DNA from: Actinomycetota bacterium
Lineage (GTDB): Bacteria > Actinomycetota > Geothermincolia > Geothermincolales > RBG-13-55-18
Reading direction: 5' to 3'
DNA: 64,000 bases
NCBI GenBank assembly: GCA_014360645.1
Contig: JACIXD010000011.1
Coordinates: 62,001-126,000, forward strand
Shown piece after piece: positions 41,244-49,834 of the stretch; position 1 is the stretch's first letter, and each line of letters starts with the position of its first letter. Below the pieces are notes generated by a model. The model saw only the letters and a program-made list of their open reading frames with translations, was not told the origin of the DNA and ran no database searches. The position numbers and the translations under genes are program-made.

Positions 41244-42716
41244 ATGGCCGAGAAGGGGCACGTGCTCCTGGCAGACGACAACAAGCTCGTGGTCAAGGTG
41301 ACCGGGTCCATCCTGGAGGAGGCGGGGTATAGGGTGGATGTGGCATGGGACGGCCTGGAGGCCGCCATCAAGGCCTTTTCCCTCATGCCCGACCTCCTCA
41401 TCCTGGACGTGGAGATGCCCAAGATAAAGGGCTACCAGGTATGCCGGCTCCTCAAGGAGGACCCCCTCACCTCCTGGCTGCCCATCATCATGCTCACGGG
41501 ACGCGAACACCAGAGCGACATGTTCTGGGGGATCAAGGCGGGCGCCGACGCCTATATCACCAAGGGGTTCAAGCCCGAACACCTCCTGGAGAAGATGGAT
41601 GAGCTCTTCTCGAGAGCGGACGAATACCGGGAGCAGAAGGAGCTCTCACGCAAGCGCCGCAGGAAGGACATCAGCGAGGGGTACGTGATCGACAAGATAA
41701 CCGACCTCCTGGACCGCAAGCTCTTCGAGACCACCATCCTCAACGACATCGCCTCCCTGTCCGGGTCCCTCCAGGACTTCACGGAGACCCTGGTCTCGGT
41801 GTTCGAGAACCTCGACCGGATCTTCGCCTACTTCGCCGGCGGGCTCTTCCTGGTCGAGGAGAACGAGCTCTACCTCTATGCAAACAAGCCCGTATCACGC
41901 GGGGTCCTGGAGGAGACGGGAGAGGAGACGCTGCGCGTGGCGACGGGATATGCCTGGAGCGGGGAGAACGCACCCCTGGTGGAGCGCATCTTCATCAACG
42001 AGGAGATGCTCTCCGAGCCGCCCCCCGACAAGCAGCCCGAGCTCGCCTACGTGCACCTCCCCCTCACCTCGCACAACAAGGTGATGGGGGTTTTCCTGGT
42101 GGCTGGGCCTTCCACCCCCGCCTTCCGCCGCGACGCCCCCTCCATCCTCAACCTGGTCCGGAACGAGCTCACCATGATCGTTGACAACGCCCGCCTCTAC
42201 GAGGAGGCCAAGCGCATGGCCATCACCGACGGACTGACGAGGATATATAACCACCGCTTCTTCCAGGAGCTCTTCGAAAAGGAGTACAAGCGCGCCGTGC
42301 GCTACAACACCACCTTTTCCCTCATCATGATGGACATAGACTTCTTCAAACGCATCAACGACACCCACGGCCACCTCTACGGCGACGAGATCCTGCGCGA
42401 GATGGCCGGCCTGGTGAAGGGCTGCCTGCGGACCATGGACATCCTGGCGCGCTACGGAGGCGAGGAGTTCGCCATCCTCCTGCCGGAGACCGACCTCGAG
42501 GACGCGGCGCTCACCGCGGAGCGCATCCGCATGGCGGTGGAGAACCACGACTTCCCCCTCTCCCGGGGCAAGAGGGTGACGGTGACCGTGAGCCAGGGCG
42601 TGACCTCGTTCCCCGCCCCCGACGTCAGGCAGCGCTCCGACATCGTGGCCAAGGCGGATGCCGCCCTCTACGAGGCCAAGGAGGCCGGCCGCAACTGCGT
42701 GCGCTGCCGCGCCTGA
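41244..42716 (+). CDS. REC - GAF - GGDEF diguanylate cyclase
   Basis: A 490-aa response regulator. REC (about 5-125) has LLADDNKLVVKVTGS and the phosphoacceptor in LLILDVEMPKIKGYQV. A GAF-like domain (about 165-325) follows. The GGDEF domain (about 330-490) has ITDGLTRIYNHRFFQE, FFKRINDTHGHLYGDE and the active signature LARYGGEEFAILLPETD. It should make c-di-GMP when phosphorylated. ATG 41244 has a GGGGAG site eight bases upstream; an in-frame ATG at 41193 adds a basic 17-residue stretch. The kinase partner is not adjacent. Confidence 0.92.
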   Translation: MAEKGHVLLADDNKLVVKVTGSILEEAGYRVDVAWDGLEAAIKAFSLMPDLLILDVEMPKIKGYQVCRLLKEDPLTSWLPIIMLTGREHQSDMFWGIKAGADAYITKGFKPEHLLEKMDELFSRADEYREQKELSRKRRRKDISEGYVIDKITDLLDRKLFETTILNDIASLSGSLQDFTETLVSVFENLDRIFAYFAGGLFLVEENELYLYANKPVSRGVLEETGEETLRVATGYAWSGENAPLVERIFINEEMLSEPPPDKQPELAYVHLPLTSHNKVMGVFLVAGPSTPAFRRDAPSILNLVRNELTMIVDNARLYEEAKRMAITDGLTRIYNHRFFQELFEKEYKRAVRYNTTFSLIMMDIDFFKRINDTHGHLYGDEILREMAGLVKGCLRTMDILARYGGEEFAILLPETDLEDAALTAERIRMAVENHDFPLSRGKRVTVTVSQGVTSFPAPDVRQRSDIVAKADAALYEAKEAGRNCVRCRA

Positions 42717-42855
42717 TCACGGAAGGAGCGGAGCCGGATCCGCGTCGCCTCAAGGGACCGCGTGCAGTCCGGACTTGTGGGGAAACCGGGCAACGGCAAC
42801 CCCTTAAGCCGGCCGACCCGGGCCGTTCCGGGACATCGCGCTCGCGCGACGGATG

Positions 42856-43064
42856 CCCTTCTCCCGCGCATTCATGGGGTGACGTAAGGGCGGGGGCCGG
42901 CGGTATGCCGCACCTTTTCTCCCGTGCATGCAAGGGGGCGACGATGTCCGCCCCTCAAGCTCCCACAGGTATTCCTTTCTCCCGTGCATGCCTGGAGGTG
43001 ACGGGCGGGCTTCACGCCCGTGCGGCGCCTCGAGCCTTTCTCCCGTGCATGCATGCGTGCAGCC
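42856..43064 (+). CRISPR. CRISPR-like array of four ~30-bp repeats
   Basis: Four repeats follow CCTTTCTCCCGTGCATGC then GG.GGTGACG: 42856-42884, 42914-42943, 42974-43003 and 43035-43064. The core CTCCCGTGCA starts at 42861, 42919, 42979 and 43040, with periods of 58, 60 and 61 bp. CTCC and GGAG flank the centre, so the repeat can fold. The three spacers are 29-31 bp and unlike each other. The outer copies are degenerate, and no cas gene lies in the window. Confidence 0.62.
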
Positions 43065-43175
43065 GCCCGAACCCGAATACCTTCTGCCGGTTCCCGTGCG
43101 GCCCCTCCGGGGCGCGATATCCGCCGCGTGTGGTCGGGCGACGAACCGTACCCCCGTTCTGTCACCGGCCCTTCT

Positions 43176-43181
43176 TATAAT
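43176..43181 (+). promoter_or_regulatory. TATAAT -10 element before the 49-aa gene
   Basis: A perfect TATAAT 20 bases before the ATG at 43202, with weak -35 bases. It also marks the right limit of the repeat region at 42717-43175. Confidence 0.45.
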
Positions 43182-43201
43182 CGGGCCGTGAGGTGATGGA
43201 G

Positions 43202-43351
43202 ATGGATTATCAGGCAACGTGGAAGCAGCTCGAGGAGGCCTACATACGGTGCGCGGACGCGGAGGAGTTCCTCCTCGAGATAATGCGCATATGGGCCGCG
43301 CACGGCCTCCTGGAGGGAGAGTGGTCGTGCTCGCTGCGCGAGGCGGTCTGA
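43202..43351 (+). CDS. 49-aa small hypothetical protein
   Basis: ATG 43202 lies eight bases after GAGG and 20 bases after a TATAAT. The product starts MDYQATWKQLEEAYIRCADA and continues with EEFLLEIMRIWAAHGLL, forming an acidic amphipathic helix, with two cysteines. I do not recognise a family. Codon use is normal for the genome, with third-position G and C dominating. It is convergent with the desaturase-like gene. Confidence 0.55.
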   Translation: MDYQATWKQLEEAYIRCADAEEFLLEIMRIWAAHGLLEGEWSCSLREAV

Positions 43352-43367
43352 GCCCGCACCGCCTTCC

Positions 43368-43394
43368 CGGGACCCCGCGAGATCCAGGGTCCCG
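43368..43394. terminator. 8-bp perfect hairpin between convergent genes
   Basis: CGGGACCC (43368-43375) pairs with GGGTCCCG (43387-43394), between the 49-aa gene and the end of the desaturase-like gene. No T-run follows. Confidence 0.45.
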
Positions 43395-43489
43395 CCTTGC
43401 CCCGCGGCCATCCCCTGAGGGACTCCAGGCTCCCGGCTTCCCTGCATGCTGGCGGGCGCCGCAAGCCAGCCCCGCCCTGAATCACATCC

Positions 43490-44890
43490 CTAGTTGCGCA
43501 GCTGCCTCCAGAGGTTGAGGGCGCTCTCCGCCGCCATCTCGGTGCCCACGCCTCGGGCTCCCGCGTCCGCTCCCACCAGGTAAAGGCCCTCGACAGGGGT
43601 GGCGTTTCCCGGCCGTCTCTTTCCCACTTGGTGGCGGTTCTGCGCGATCCCTATCACCTCTCCCGTCCACCTCCCGGAGATCTCGGCGATGTAGCGGGTG
43701 TCGGTGCGTATCTTCCACACCACGTGCTCGTCTATTCCCGGGAAGAGGTCGCGCATGGTGTTCTCGATGCGGTCCAGCATCTCCTCGCAGATCGCCTTGA
43801 CCTGCTCCCGGTCCTCCAGGTTCGGCGGCGCCAGCGAACCTGCCAGCACGATCTGGCAGCCGGGCGGCGCCAGGGAGGGGTCCGCCGCGGAGGGGACGGG
43901 AACGAAGATGGCCGCCTGGCGCTCCACCAGCTCGGGCCGGCGGAAATCCGGGAAGTAGCAGAAAAGATGGGGCTTGACCACCTCGGCGTCCAAGGCGTAC
44001 TTCACGCTCACGGCCCCGAATGACAGGCGCAGCGAATCGACCATGGCCAGGTACTGATCGGGGAAGTTGTGCCTCCCCGCCATGGCCACCGTCTCCTTGA
44101 CGCCGTTGTTGCTGATCACCAGGTCCGCGGGGATGAAGCCGCCCGCCTCGACCCCTCTGACCCTGCCTCCCTCGACCACGATGCGCTCCACGGGGGTGGA
44201 GTAGCGCACCTCGCCTCCCAGCGACTCCAGGGCTTTGAGATAGGCCATGGGCACCGCCCGCATCCCTCCCACAGGGTAGCAGAGGTTCTTCTCTTTTGTC
44301 TGGCCCGAGAAGCAGACTATGAACTCGCCCGCCGAGGCGGCCCTGCGGGAGATACACATGTACATGCCCGTGAAGCCGTCTAGGACCCGGTTGAGCTGCT
44401 CGTCATCGACGAAGCGGGCTACGTAGTCGGAGAAGGACACCTCGTCCAGTTCCTCCAGCTCCTGCGGGGAGCGTTCCCTGGCCATGTCCTTGAAGAGAGC
44501 GTGGGCGCCCTCGCGGTTCTCCGGGAGCACCCCTATCTGTTCGAAGAGACTCTCCAGGGCCTCCTCCTCGTCCATGTCCTGGGATAATATGGCAGTCCTC
44601 CCCCCGGTGGTGAACTGCATCGCCGGCTCCAGCTTGCGAAACCGGACATCCGCGCCGACGATGTTCGCTATCTCCCCCATGGGACCCCTGTCTCCACGCG
44701 CCAGCCAGTGCACCCCCGTGTCGTAGATGAAGCCCTCGCGCTCGAAGCTGGCCGCCTTGCCCCCGGGATAGGAGTTGCGCTCGAGGACGGTAACCTCCGC
44801 GCCCTCCTTTGCCAGCAGCGCGGACACCGCGGAGCCGCCAATCCCCGTCCCTACGACCACTACCTTCTTCCCCTTCAGGCCGACCGCCAT
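43490..44890 (-). CDS. phytoene-desaturase-like FAD oxidoreductase
   Basis: A 466-aa amino-oxidase-fold flavoprotein. ATG 44890 follows GAGAGGAGG and gives MAVGLKGKKVVVVGTGIGGS with the FAD motif and LERNSYPGGKAASFE, the CrtI/CrtO-type signature. FICFSG-like and GMRAVPMAYLKALESLGGEV segments follow, and LYLVGADAGARGVGTEMAAE is the C-terminal FAD motif. Such enzymes desaturate or isomerise carotenoids, or saturate retinol-like prenyl chains. No crtB is nearby, so the substrate is open. A long structured leader lies upstream. Confidence 0.84.
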   Translation of the reverse strand: MAVGLKGKKVVVVGTGIGGSAVSALLAKEGAEVTVLERNSYPGGKAASFEREGFIYDTGVHWLARGDRGPMGEIANIVGADVRFRKLEPAMQFTTGGRTAILSQDMDEEEALESLFEQIGVLPENREGAHALFKDMARERSPQELEELDEVSFSDYVARFVDDEQLNRVLDGFTGMYMCISRRAASAGEFIVCFSGQTKEKNLCYPVGGMRAVPMAYLKALESLGGEVRYSTPVERIVVEGGRVRGVEAGGFIPADLVISNNGVKETVAMAGRHNFPDQYLAMVDSLRLSFGAVSVKYALDAEVVKPHLFCYFPDFRRPELVERQAAIFVPVPSAADPSLAPPGCQIVLAGSLAPPNLEDREQVKAICEEMLDRIENTMRDLFPGIDEHVVWKIRTDTRYIAEISGRWTGEVIGIAQNRHQVGKRRPGNATPVEGLYLVGADAGARGVGTEMAAESALNLWRQLRN

Positions 44891-45165
44891 ATCGCACCTC
44901 CTCTCCCGCCGGGCAAGCCAGCCCGGCACCCCTCGTTCCACCTGCTCCGCGATACCCCTGCTCCCGAGTCCCCGCAGGGCCCGGAACCCCCTCGCCCCAC
45001 CCGGGACCTGCACAGAAAAGTAGAAACCCAAGATACCTTTGGGACCGTCAAGCGCGGGGCTCGACGTTTTCTACTCGGCATCCTGGGTTCCTACCTACGT
45101 TCCGGACGCGCAAGCCTGAAAAGCGCTTCCCTTCAGGTTTTCCCCCGAGTCCAGCCGGAACGGTT
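44891..45165 (-). ncRNA. long, possibly structured 5' leader of the desaturase-like gene
   Basis: The predicted promoter at 45169-45196 gives a leader of about 270 nt. It contains CGTTCCGG/CCGGAACG (45098-45105 with 45155-45162) enclosing CCTGAA/TTCAGG (45115-45120 with 45132-45137), and a separate CCCAA/TTGGG stem near 45027-45043. This is a nested arrangement like a regulatory leader. I do not recognise a known riboswitch. Confidence 0.4.
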
Positions 45166-45168
45166 TAA

Positions 45169-45196
45169 ATAATATCATCGTGCGCGGAGGTGTCAA
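45169..45196 (-). promoter_or_regulatory. TTGACA-16-TATTAT promoter
   Basis: On the minus strand TTGACA (45191-45196) and TATTAT (45169-45174) are separated by 16 bp, pointing toward the desaturase-like gene. It is one of the best promoter matches in the window. Confidence 0.68.
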
Positions 45197-45348
45197 TAGG
45201 GTGGGGGGTAAAATCTTCGCGGGTTTCGTTAACTTTCCATATAATACCATAACAGCACCCGCACGGGCGCCGGCTCGGGTACTCCTCTACCACGCCGCGA
45301 TCTCTGCTATTATGTATTAACCGTAGGAGCGCGAGCGAGGAGGTAAGT

Positions 45349-46266
45349 ATGGGAGGCTGGAACGTCAAGGGATGCCTCGTCCCCCTGGTCACCCCCTTCG
45401 ACGCCGAGGGCAGGGTGGACGAGCAGGCCCTTCGCAACCTGGTCAACTACCTCATCGAGGAACAGGCGGCCGACGCGCTCATCCCCTGCGGGACCACGGG
45501 GGAGTCGCCCACCCTCAGCCACGAGGAGCACGTTAAGGTCATCGAGGTGGTCCAGGAGGAGACCGCGGGCAGGGTGCCCGTCATCGCCGGCACGGGGAGC
45601 AACAGCACCGCGGAGGCCATCGCCATGACCGCGGCGGCGGAGAAGCTGGGCGTGGACGGCAGCCTGCAGGTCAGCCCCTATTACAACCGCCCCAGCCAGC
45701 AGGGGATATACGAGCATTTCAAGGCGGTCGCGGAAAGCACCTCCCTGCCCATCATCCTCTACAACATTCCCTTTCGCACCGGGAGGAACATCGAGGTGGA
45801 CACCATGCTCCGCCTCTCCGAGATCGACAATATCGTGGGCGTAAAGGAGGCCTCCGGGGACATCCTGCAGGTGAGCAGGATCATCGAGGCCACGCGCGAG
45901 GCGGGGCGCGAGTTCCACGTCTATTCCGGAGAGGACCCGGTCACCTTCCTGGTGCTCTGCCTGGGGGGGCAGGGATGCATCGCCGCGGTGGGACATGTTC
46001 TCGGCAAGGAGTTCGGGCGCATGTGCAGGCTGGTCTGGGAGGGAAGGCTCGAGGAGGCACGGGAGATACATTTCGAGGTGCTCCCTCTGGTGCGCGCCCT
46101 TTTCTGCGAGCCCAACCCCACCGCCATCAAGCAGGCGCTTAACTGGATGGGAGTCCCGGTGGGAGGGGTGCGACTGCCCCTGGTGGGCATGACCGAGAAA
46201 GGCAGGGAGACCCTGAGGGATGCCATGGTCCGGCTCGGCAAGGCATCTCCCGGGGACTGCATCTGA
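45349..46266 (+). CDS. dapA: 4-hydroxy-tetrahydrodipicolinate synthase
   Basis: A 305-aa class I aldolase-type enzyme condensing pyruvate and aspartate semialdehyde. IPCGTTGESPTLSHEEH, VSPYYNRPSQQGIYEHF (catalytic Tyr) and NIVGVKEASGDILQ (Schiff-base Lys) are all present. The start follows GAGGAGG by about six bases. The product feeds lysine and peptidoglycan diaminopimelate. A TATTAT lies at 45308-45313. Other members of the DHDPS superfamily exist, but the tyrosine and general pattern fit DapA well. Confidence 0.92.
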   Translation: MGGWNVKGCLVPLVTPFDAEGRVDEQALRNLVNYLIEEQAADALIPCGTTGESPTLSHEEHVKVIEVVQEETAGRVPVIAGTGSNSTAEAIAMTAAAEKLGVDGSLQVSPYYNRPSQQGIYEHFKAVAESTSLPIILYNIPFRTGRNIEVDTMLRLSEIDNIVGVKEASGDILQVSRIIEATREAGREFHVYSGEDPVTFLVLCLGGQGCIAAVGHVLGKEFGRMCRLVWEGRLEEAREIHFEVLPLVRALFCEPNPTAIKQALNWMGVPVGGVRLPLVGMTEKGRETLRDAMVRLGKASPGDCI

Positions 46267-46296
46267 ACCCCGTGCCGCGAAGAGGAGGTGGTGAAA

Positions 46297-46566
46297 GTGT
46301 GCCGCGAAGGCATTGACATGGTGACCCTGAAGGTCGCCCTCAGGCACAGCGCCGACCGACTCGAGCAAGAGATGGACCATCTGAGGCAGTGGTCCTATCT
46401 CGCCTCCAACGTGGGCCTGGACGAGATATCCTCCATGCTCGGGGAGGCCCTGGAGAAGGTATCGGCGGGCAGCGAGCTCCTGGGTGGTAGCGTGCGGGCC
46501 CTGGCCGAGCTGCAGGTGAGAAGGCCGGAGACCGGGGGGCCGGGCGTAACCGTCACCCCCGTGTGA
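46297..46566 (+). CDS. 89-aa hypothetical helical protein
   Basis: GTG 46297 lies eight bases from AGGAGG; GTG 46288 and 46291 or ATG 46318 are alternatives. The product contains LRHSADRLEQEMDHLRQWSY and ISSMLGEALEKVSAGSELL, two amphipathic helices, and ends in a Gly/Pro-rich tail. I do not recognise it. It follows dapA by 30 bp and may be cotranscribed. It is convergent with the MoaD-like gene. Confidence 0.6.
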   Translation: MCREGIDMVTLKVALRHSADRLEQEMDHLRQWSYLASNVGLDEISSMLGEALEKVSAGSELLGGSVRALAELQVRRPETGGPGVTVTPV

Positions 46567-46587
46567 GAGAGCGGGAGGACGGAGGCT

Positions 46588-46836
46588 TCAACCCCCCGCC
46601 ACGGGGGGGAAGAGCGACACCTCGTCTCCGTCCTTGAGTCTGGTGCGCTTTCCCTTCAGTTGAGCGATGTTCTTCCCGTTGACGAGCACGATGCAGTTAT
46701 CGAGGTACCTCTTCACCCCGTCACCGTGCTTCCTCTCCACCTCTTTCAGCAACTCCGCCACCGTCCGCGCCGAACTCTCGTAACCCTGCTCGCCGGTGGC
46801 CTTGCGCAACATGGTGAAGAACTTGACCGTCACCAC
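46588..46836 (-). CDS. MoaD/ThiS-like ubiquitin-fold sulfur carrier
   Basis: An ~82-aa beta-grasp protein read from GTG 46836. TVKFFTMLRKATGEQ, the IVLVNGKNI strand and KDGDEVSLFPPVAGG at the end are MoaD features. The free terminal Gly-Gly is the thiocarboxylate site. It would receive sulfur via an E1 such as the protein at 39298 and serve molybdopterin/tungstopterin synthesis. A longer upstream frame to 46971 adds unconserved residues. Together with AOR upstream it forms a familiar AOR-MoaD pair, though a 300-bp gap separates them. Confidence 0.85.
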   Translation of the reverse strand: MVTVKFFTMLRKATGEQGYESSARTVAELLKEVERKHGDGVKRYLDNCIVLVNGKNIAQLKGKRTRLKDGDEVSLFPPVAGG

Positions 46837-47142
46837 TTCCGCCACCCGTTTCCTTTCCTCCTGCCGGATCATCGCCTGCCGTGAGCGTAAGGAGCCGCCG
46901 GGAAACATGCATGTCCGTCCGCGCTCCGGCAGCGCCGTGCGTCCGGTCGTTCGCCATGCAAACACCGGCATCCCGTGAGCGCAACTCTTCCCGGGCGTCT
47001 CGCGGCATTCCCCGCCGAGAAACCCTGACGCCTCACACGGCAGAACAGCTCAGGCCCATCCCCCCAGGCCCTGCATCCCGAGCTCACGGGAGCGGGCTTT
47101 AAGTCCGGGCCGAGCCCGAACGGAACCTTTATACAGACATCG
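46837..47142. other. gap between AOR and MoaD-like genes
   Basis: This 306-bp gap contains no supported gene. A TATAAAG on the minus strand near 47130 could be a -10 element. CCGTGAGCG recurs 94 bp apart (46880 and 46974), and short GC-rich palindromes are common. It might hold a separate promoter for the MoaD-like gene. Confidence 0.35.
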
Positions 47143-49209
47143 CTATCCGTGCAGCGCGTCCGCCACCTGCTTCAGCCCCAGCTCCTCGAGGCGCCGGCGG
47201 CTGGGACGCCCCTGCTCGTCGATGTCCCTCAGACGGTAGTATTCGCCTATCATCTCGTCGAAGGCCACCGTCTTTTTCTGTTTTTCCTCGAGGTCGCCCT
47301 GCTCCAGTTTCTTGCGCTTCCCGGAGAAACCGGGGAGCTTGTTCAGGGATGTCAACATCTTGTCCATGTTGGGGTAGAGGTACTTGGAGAGGATGCCCGC
47401 GGTGAAGTTCCGGAACCCCTCGACCTTGAGCTTCTGCATAGGAACCAGGGACATGAACTGGGGATAGACCGCGGTATGCAGGCTGGAGGTCGTTCCCTCC
47501 AGGTGGGGTTCGAGGATGCGCGAGGGCAGCCTGTCGTCCTCGCGCGTGACCCCCATGAGGTTGCCCAGGGCTCGCTTGAGGTACCAGATGCGGTCCCCCA
47601 CCTTCGCTAGCTCGTCAACGCTGTATCCGAAGCCGGTGAGGGAGTTGAGCATCATGGCCATGTCGGAGATGCTCCCGCCCGCCGCGTTCCACGCGTACTC
47701 GCAGATCACCGCGGAGTTGGCGATGACCCCCTTCTTCTGGGCCGCCACCGTCTGGGCCGCCTTCCCCCTGACGCTGTAGGGCCAGGTCCGCTTGGCGCCC
47801 AGCTCCTTCACGTCCAGGATGCCCAGCTCGATGTAGAGGTTGGCGTCGGCGCAGTGGCAGGCGCCGCGGATGGAGGTGGCATAGGTGAGGGCCATGGCCC
47901 AGAGGGCGCGGGGGTCATGCATGGGGCACTCCAAGCCCTTGACGTGGATGGCGAACTCCTTGCCGCCGTACTTCTCGGACATGGCGCGCACGCCCTCGGC
48001 GAGGTCGTTTCCGAACCCCTCGCGGCGGGCGGTCTTCTCTACGAGGTCGATGAGCACCCGGGGCTGGTTCCACCCCAGTTTTGTCCCGCCCGTCTGCTCC
48101 TCGCCGATGAGGCCCGCCTCGAAGGCCTCCGTGGCGTAGGCCAGGGTGGAGCCGCAGGAGATGACGTCCATGCCGTAGCGGTTGCACAGCTCGTTAAGCT
48201 TGTGGTTTGCCTCGCGGTCGTCTAAGAGCTGCAGGGTCCCCAGGGCCGCCGCCGCCTCGTATTCCGACCCCGGCCCCTCCTCCAGAGCGAAGGGCCCCTC
48301 CTTTACCTCCACGATCCTCTTGCAGGAGATGGGACAGGCGAAACAGGAGTGGGTCTTCACCAGGATGCTCTCCGCCACCGCGGTGCCTCCCAGCTTCTCC
48401 GGGCCGGGCGCCCAGTAGGCCAGGCGCCAGTTCTTGGTGGGAACGTCGCCAATGGCCATACCGTACTCCATGTGTACGTTGGAGCCGAAGTTGCGTAGGC
48501 CGTCGGCCACCAGGCTGAACTTGAGCAGCTCGTTCATCTTCTCGCGCGCCTGCTTGAAGGCGGCCTCGTCGGCCACCGGGAACTTCTTGTTGCCGCGCGC
48601 CACCACCGCCTTGAGCTTCTTGGAGCCCATCACCGCGCCCATACCGCAGCGCCCCGCGGTGGAGCCGCGGTCGTTCATCACGCAGGCGAACTTCACCAGG
48701 TTCTCTCCCGCGGGACCGATGGAGATGACCTGGGCTCGCTTGTCACCCACCTCTTGCTTCAGGAGCTCCTCGGTCTCGTAGGTGTCCTTGCCCCAGAGGT
48801 GGGAGGCATCTCTTATCTCCGCTCCGTCGTCGGTCACGTAGAGATACACCGGCTTGTCGCTGGCTCCGGTGACGATGATGCCGTCATAGCCGGTGCGCTT
48901 GAGCTGGGGCGAGAAGTGGCCGCCCATGGAGGCCTCACCCCAGATGCCGGTGAGGGGGGAGCGGGCACAGATCTCCAGGCGTGACACACCCGGAAGCGTG
49001 GTCCCGGACAGGGGCCCGTTCATGATCATCAGCGGGTTCTCCGGCGACAGCGGCTCCGCCTTCCATCCCTGGTGGTCGAAGAACCATTTCGCTGCCAGAC
49101 CGCTGCCTCCCAGGAAATCGCGGTAGTCCTGCTCGGGGATCTCCACGTCCTCCATCTCGCCGGTGGTGAGGTCGACCTTCAGTACCTTGCCCCAGTTCCC
49201 TCCCGTCAT
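47143..49209 (-). CDS. aldehyde:ferredoxin oxidoreductase
   Basis: A 688-aa tungstopterin enzyme oxidising aldehydes to acids with ferredoxin. GGSGLAAKWFFDHQGW is near the N-terminus, PLSGTTLPGVSRLEICARSP is the cofactor-binding region, RCGMGAVMGSKKLKAVVARG follows, and CFACPISCKRIV begins the 4Fe-4S ligand set (CxxCxxxC) with the distal Cys in HCADANLY. The length fits the AOR family of about 600-690 aa. It is cytoplasmic. MoaD-like carrier and E1 genes elsewhere support a functional pterin cofactor. The aldehyde substrate is unknown. Confidence 0.93.
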   Translation of the reverse strand: MTGGNWGKVLKVDLTTGEMEDVEIPEQDYRDFLGGSGLAAKWFFDHQGWKAEPLSPENPLMIMNGPLSGTTLPGVSRLEICARSPLTGIWGEASMGGHFSPQLKRTGYDGIIVTGASDKPVYLYVTDDGAEIRDASHLWGKDTYETEELLKQEVGDKRAQVISIGPAGENLVKFACVMNDRGSTAGRCGMGAVMGSKKLKAVVARGNKKFPVADEAAFKQAREKMNELLKFSLVADGLRNFGSNVHMEYGMAIGDVPTKNWRLAYWAPGPEKLGGTAVAESILVKTHSCFACPISCKRIVEVKEGPFALEEGPGSEYEAAAALGTLQLLDDREANHKLNELCNRYGMDVISCGSTLAYATEAFEAGLIGEEQTGGTKLGWNQPRVLIDLVEKTARREGFGNDLAEGVRAMSEKYGGKEFAIHVKGLECPMHDPRALWAMALTYATSIRGACHCADANLYIELGILDVKELGAKRTWPYSVRGKAAQTVAAQKKGVIANSAVICEYAWNAAGGSISDMAMMLNSLTGFGYSVDELAKVGDRIWYLKRALGNLMGVTREDDRLPSRILEPHLEGTTSSLHTAVYPQFMSLVPMQKLKVEGFRNFTAGILSKYLYPNMDKMLTSLNKLPGFSGKRKKLEQGDLEEKQKKTVAFDEMIGEYYRLRDIDEQGRPSRRRLEELGLKQVADALHG

Positions 49210-49548
49210 AGCTATCAGCCTCCTTTACTCTGCGGGGGCGGGCGGCGGGTGGAAATCCCGCGCCCGGACCGGAAACCGCTTGATGCCCTGCAGGGCCTCC
49301 CGGGGACTGCGAGCTCTTCCCGGAGACCCCCGTATCCGATTCAGCCCTGTCTTGCTGCCACCGCCATTATATAACAGCACGACGGAAGAAACGAAAACGC
49401 CCTGACCGGCCTCGCGACCCGCAAAACAGGCATGGTTCGGCAGGCGTCTTGCGGGTTGAAGCGGTTTGAGGGGCCCGAAATACCGGCGGGATGGGGAGGA
49501 TATGGCGCAGAGCTCTTTAGTAAGACGATCGAAGCGGCTCGAGTGGCC

Positions 49549-49638
49549 CGATCATCCCCACAGGCGGGGAGGACGTTGCGTGCAATAAAAACACGAGAAG
49601 GATTATTACCGATCATCCCCACAGGCAGGTCGAAAACC
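49549..49638. CRISPR. two-repeat type I-E-like CRISPR remnant
   Basis: CGATCATCCCCACAGGC begins at 49549 and again at 49610, exactly 61 bp apart, which is the type I-E period (29-bp repeat plus 32-bp spacer). The first copy is complete: on the minus strand it reads GTCCTCCCCGCCTG then TGGGGATGATCG, very close to known I-E repeats. The second keeps only 17 bp before diverging, as terminal repeats often do. The spacer (49578-49609) is AT-rich, unlike its surroundings. No cas genes are nearby. A GACCCGCAA/TTGCGGGTT stem lies upstream near 49417-49458. Confidence 0.6.
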
Positions 49639-49834
49639 TGACGCCCCCCGGACCCATCTTTCCCCTGGGCGGCACTTCATGTAGGCGGCGAATCAGCCGC
49701 TGCTGCCTTGACACCAACGCCACGGATAACCAAACTTTTCCAATATAAGCAGCACAAAGGCGTGCACTTCGTGACGACGTCGTCATGTGGGGGCGTCGTC
49801 TTTCATTTTGCAGAGAGCGAAGGGAGTGGTAAGA

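Noticed and set aside
44940-45165. Assignment of the leader to c-di-GMP, c-di-AMP or cobalamin riboswitch classes
   Set aside because: None of the conserved core motifs of these classes could be matched by eye.
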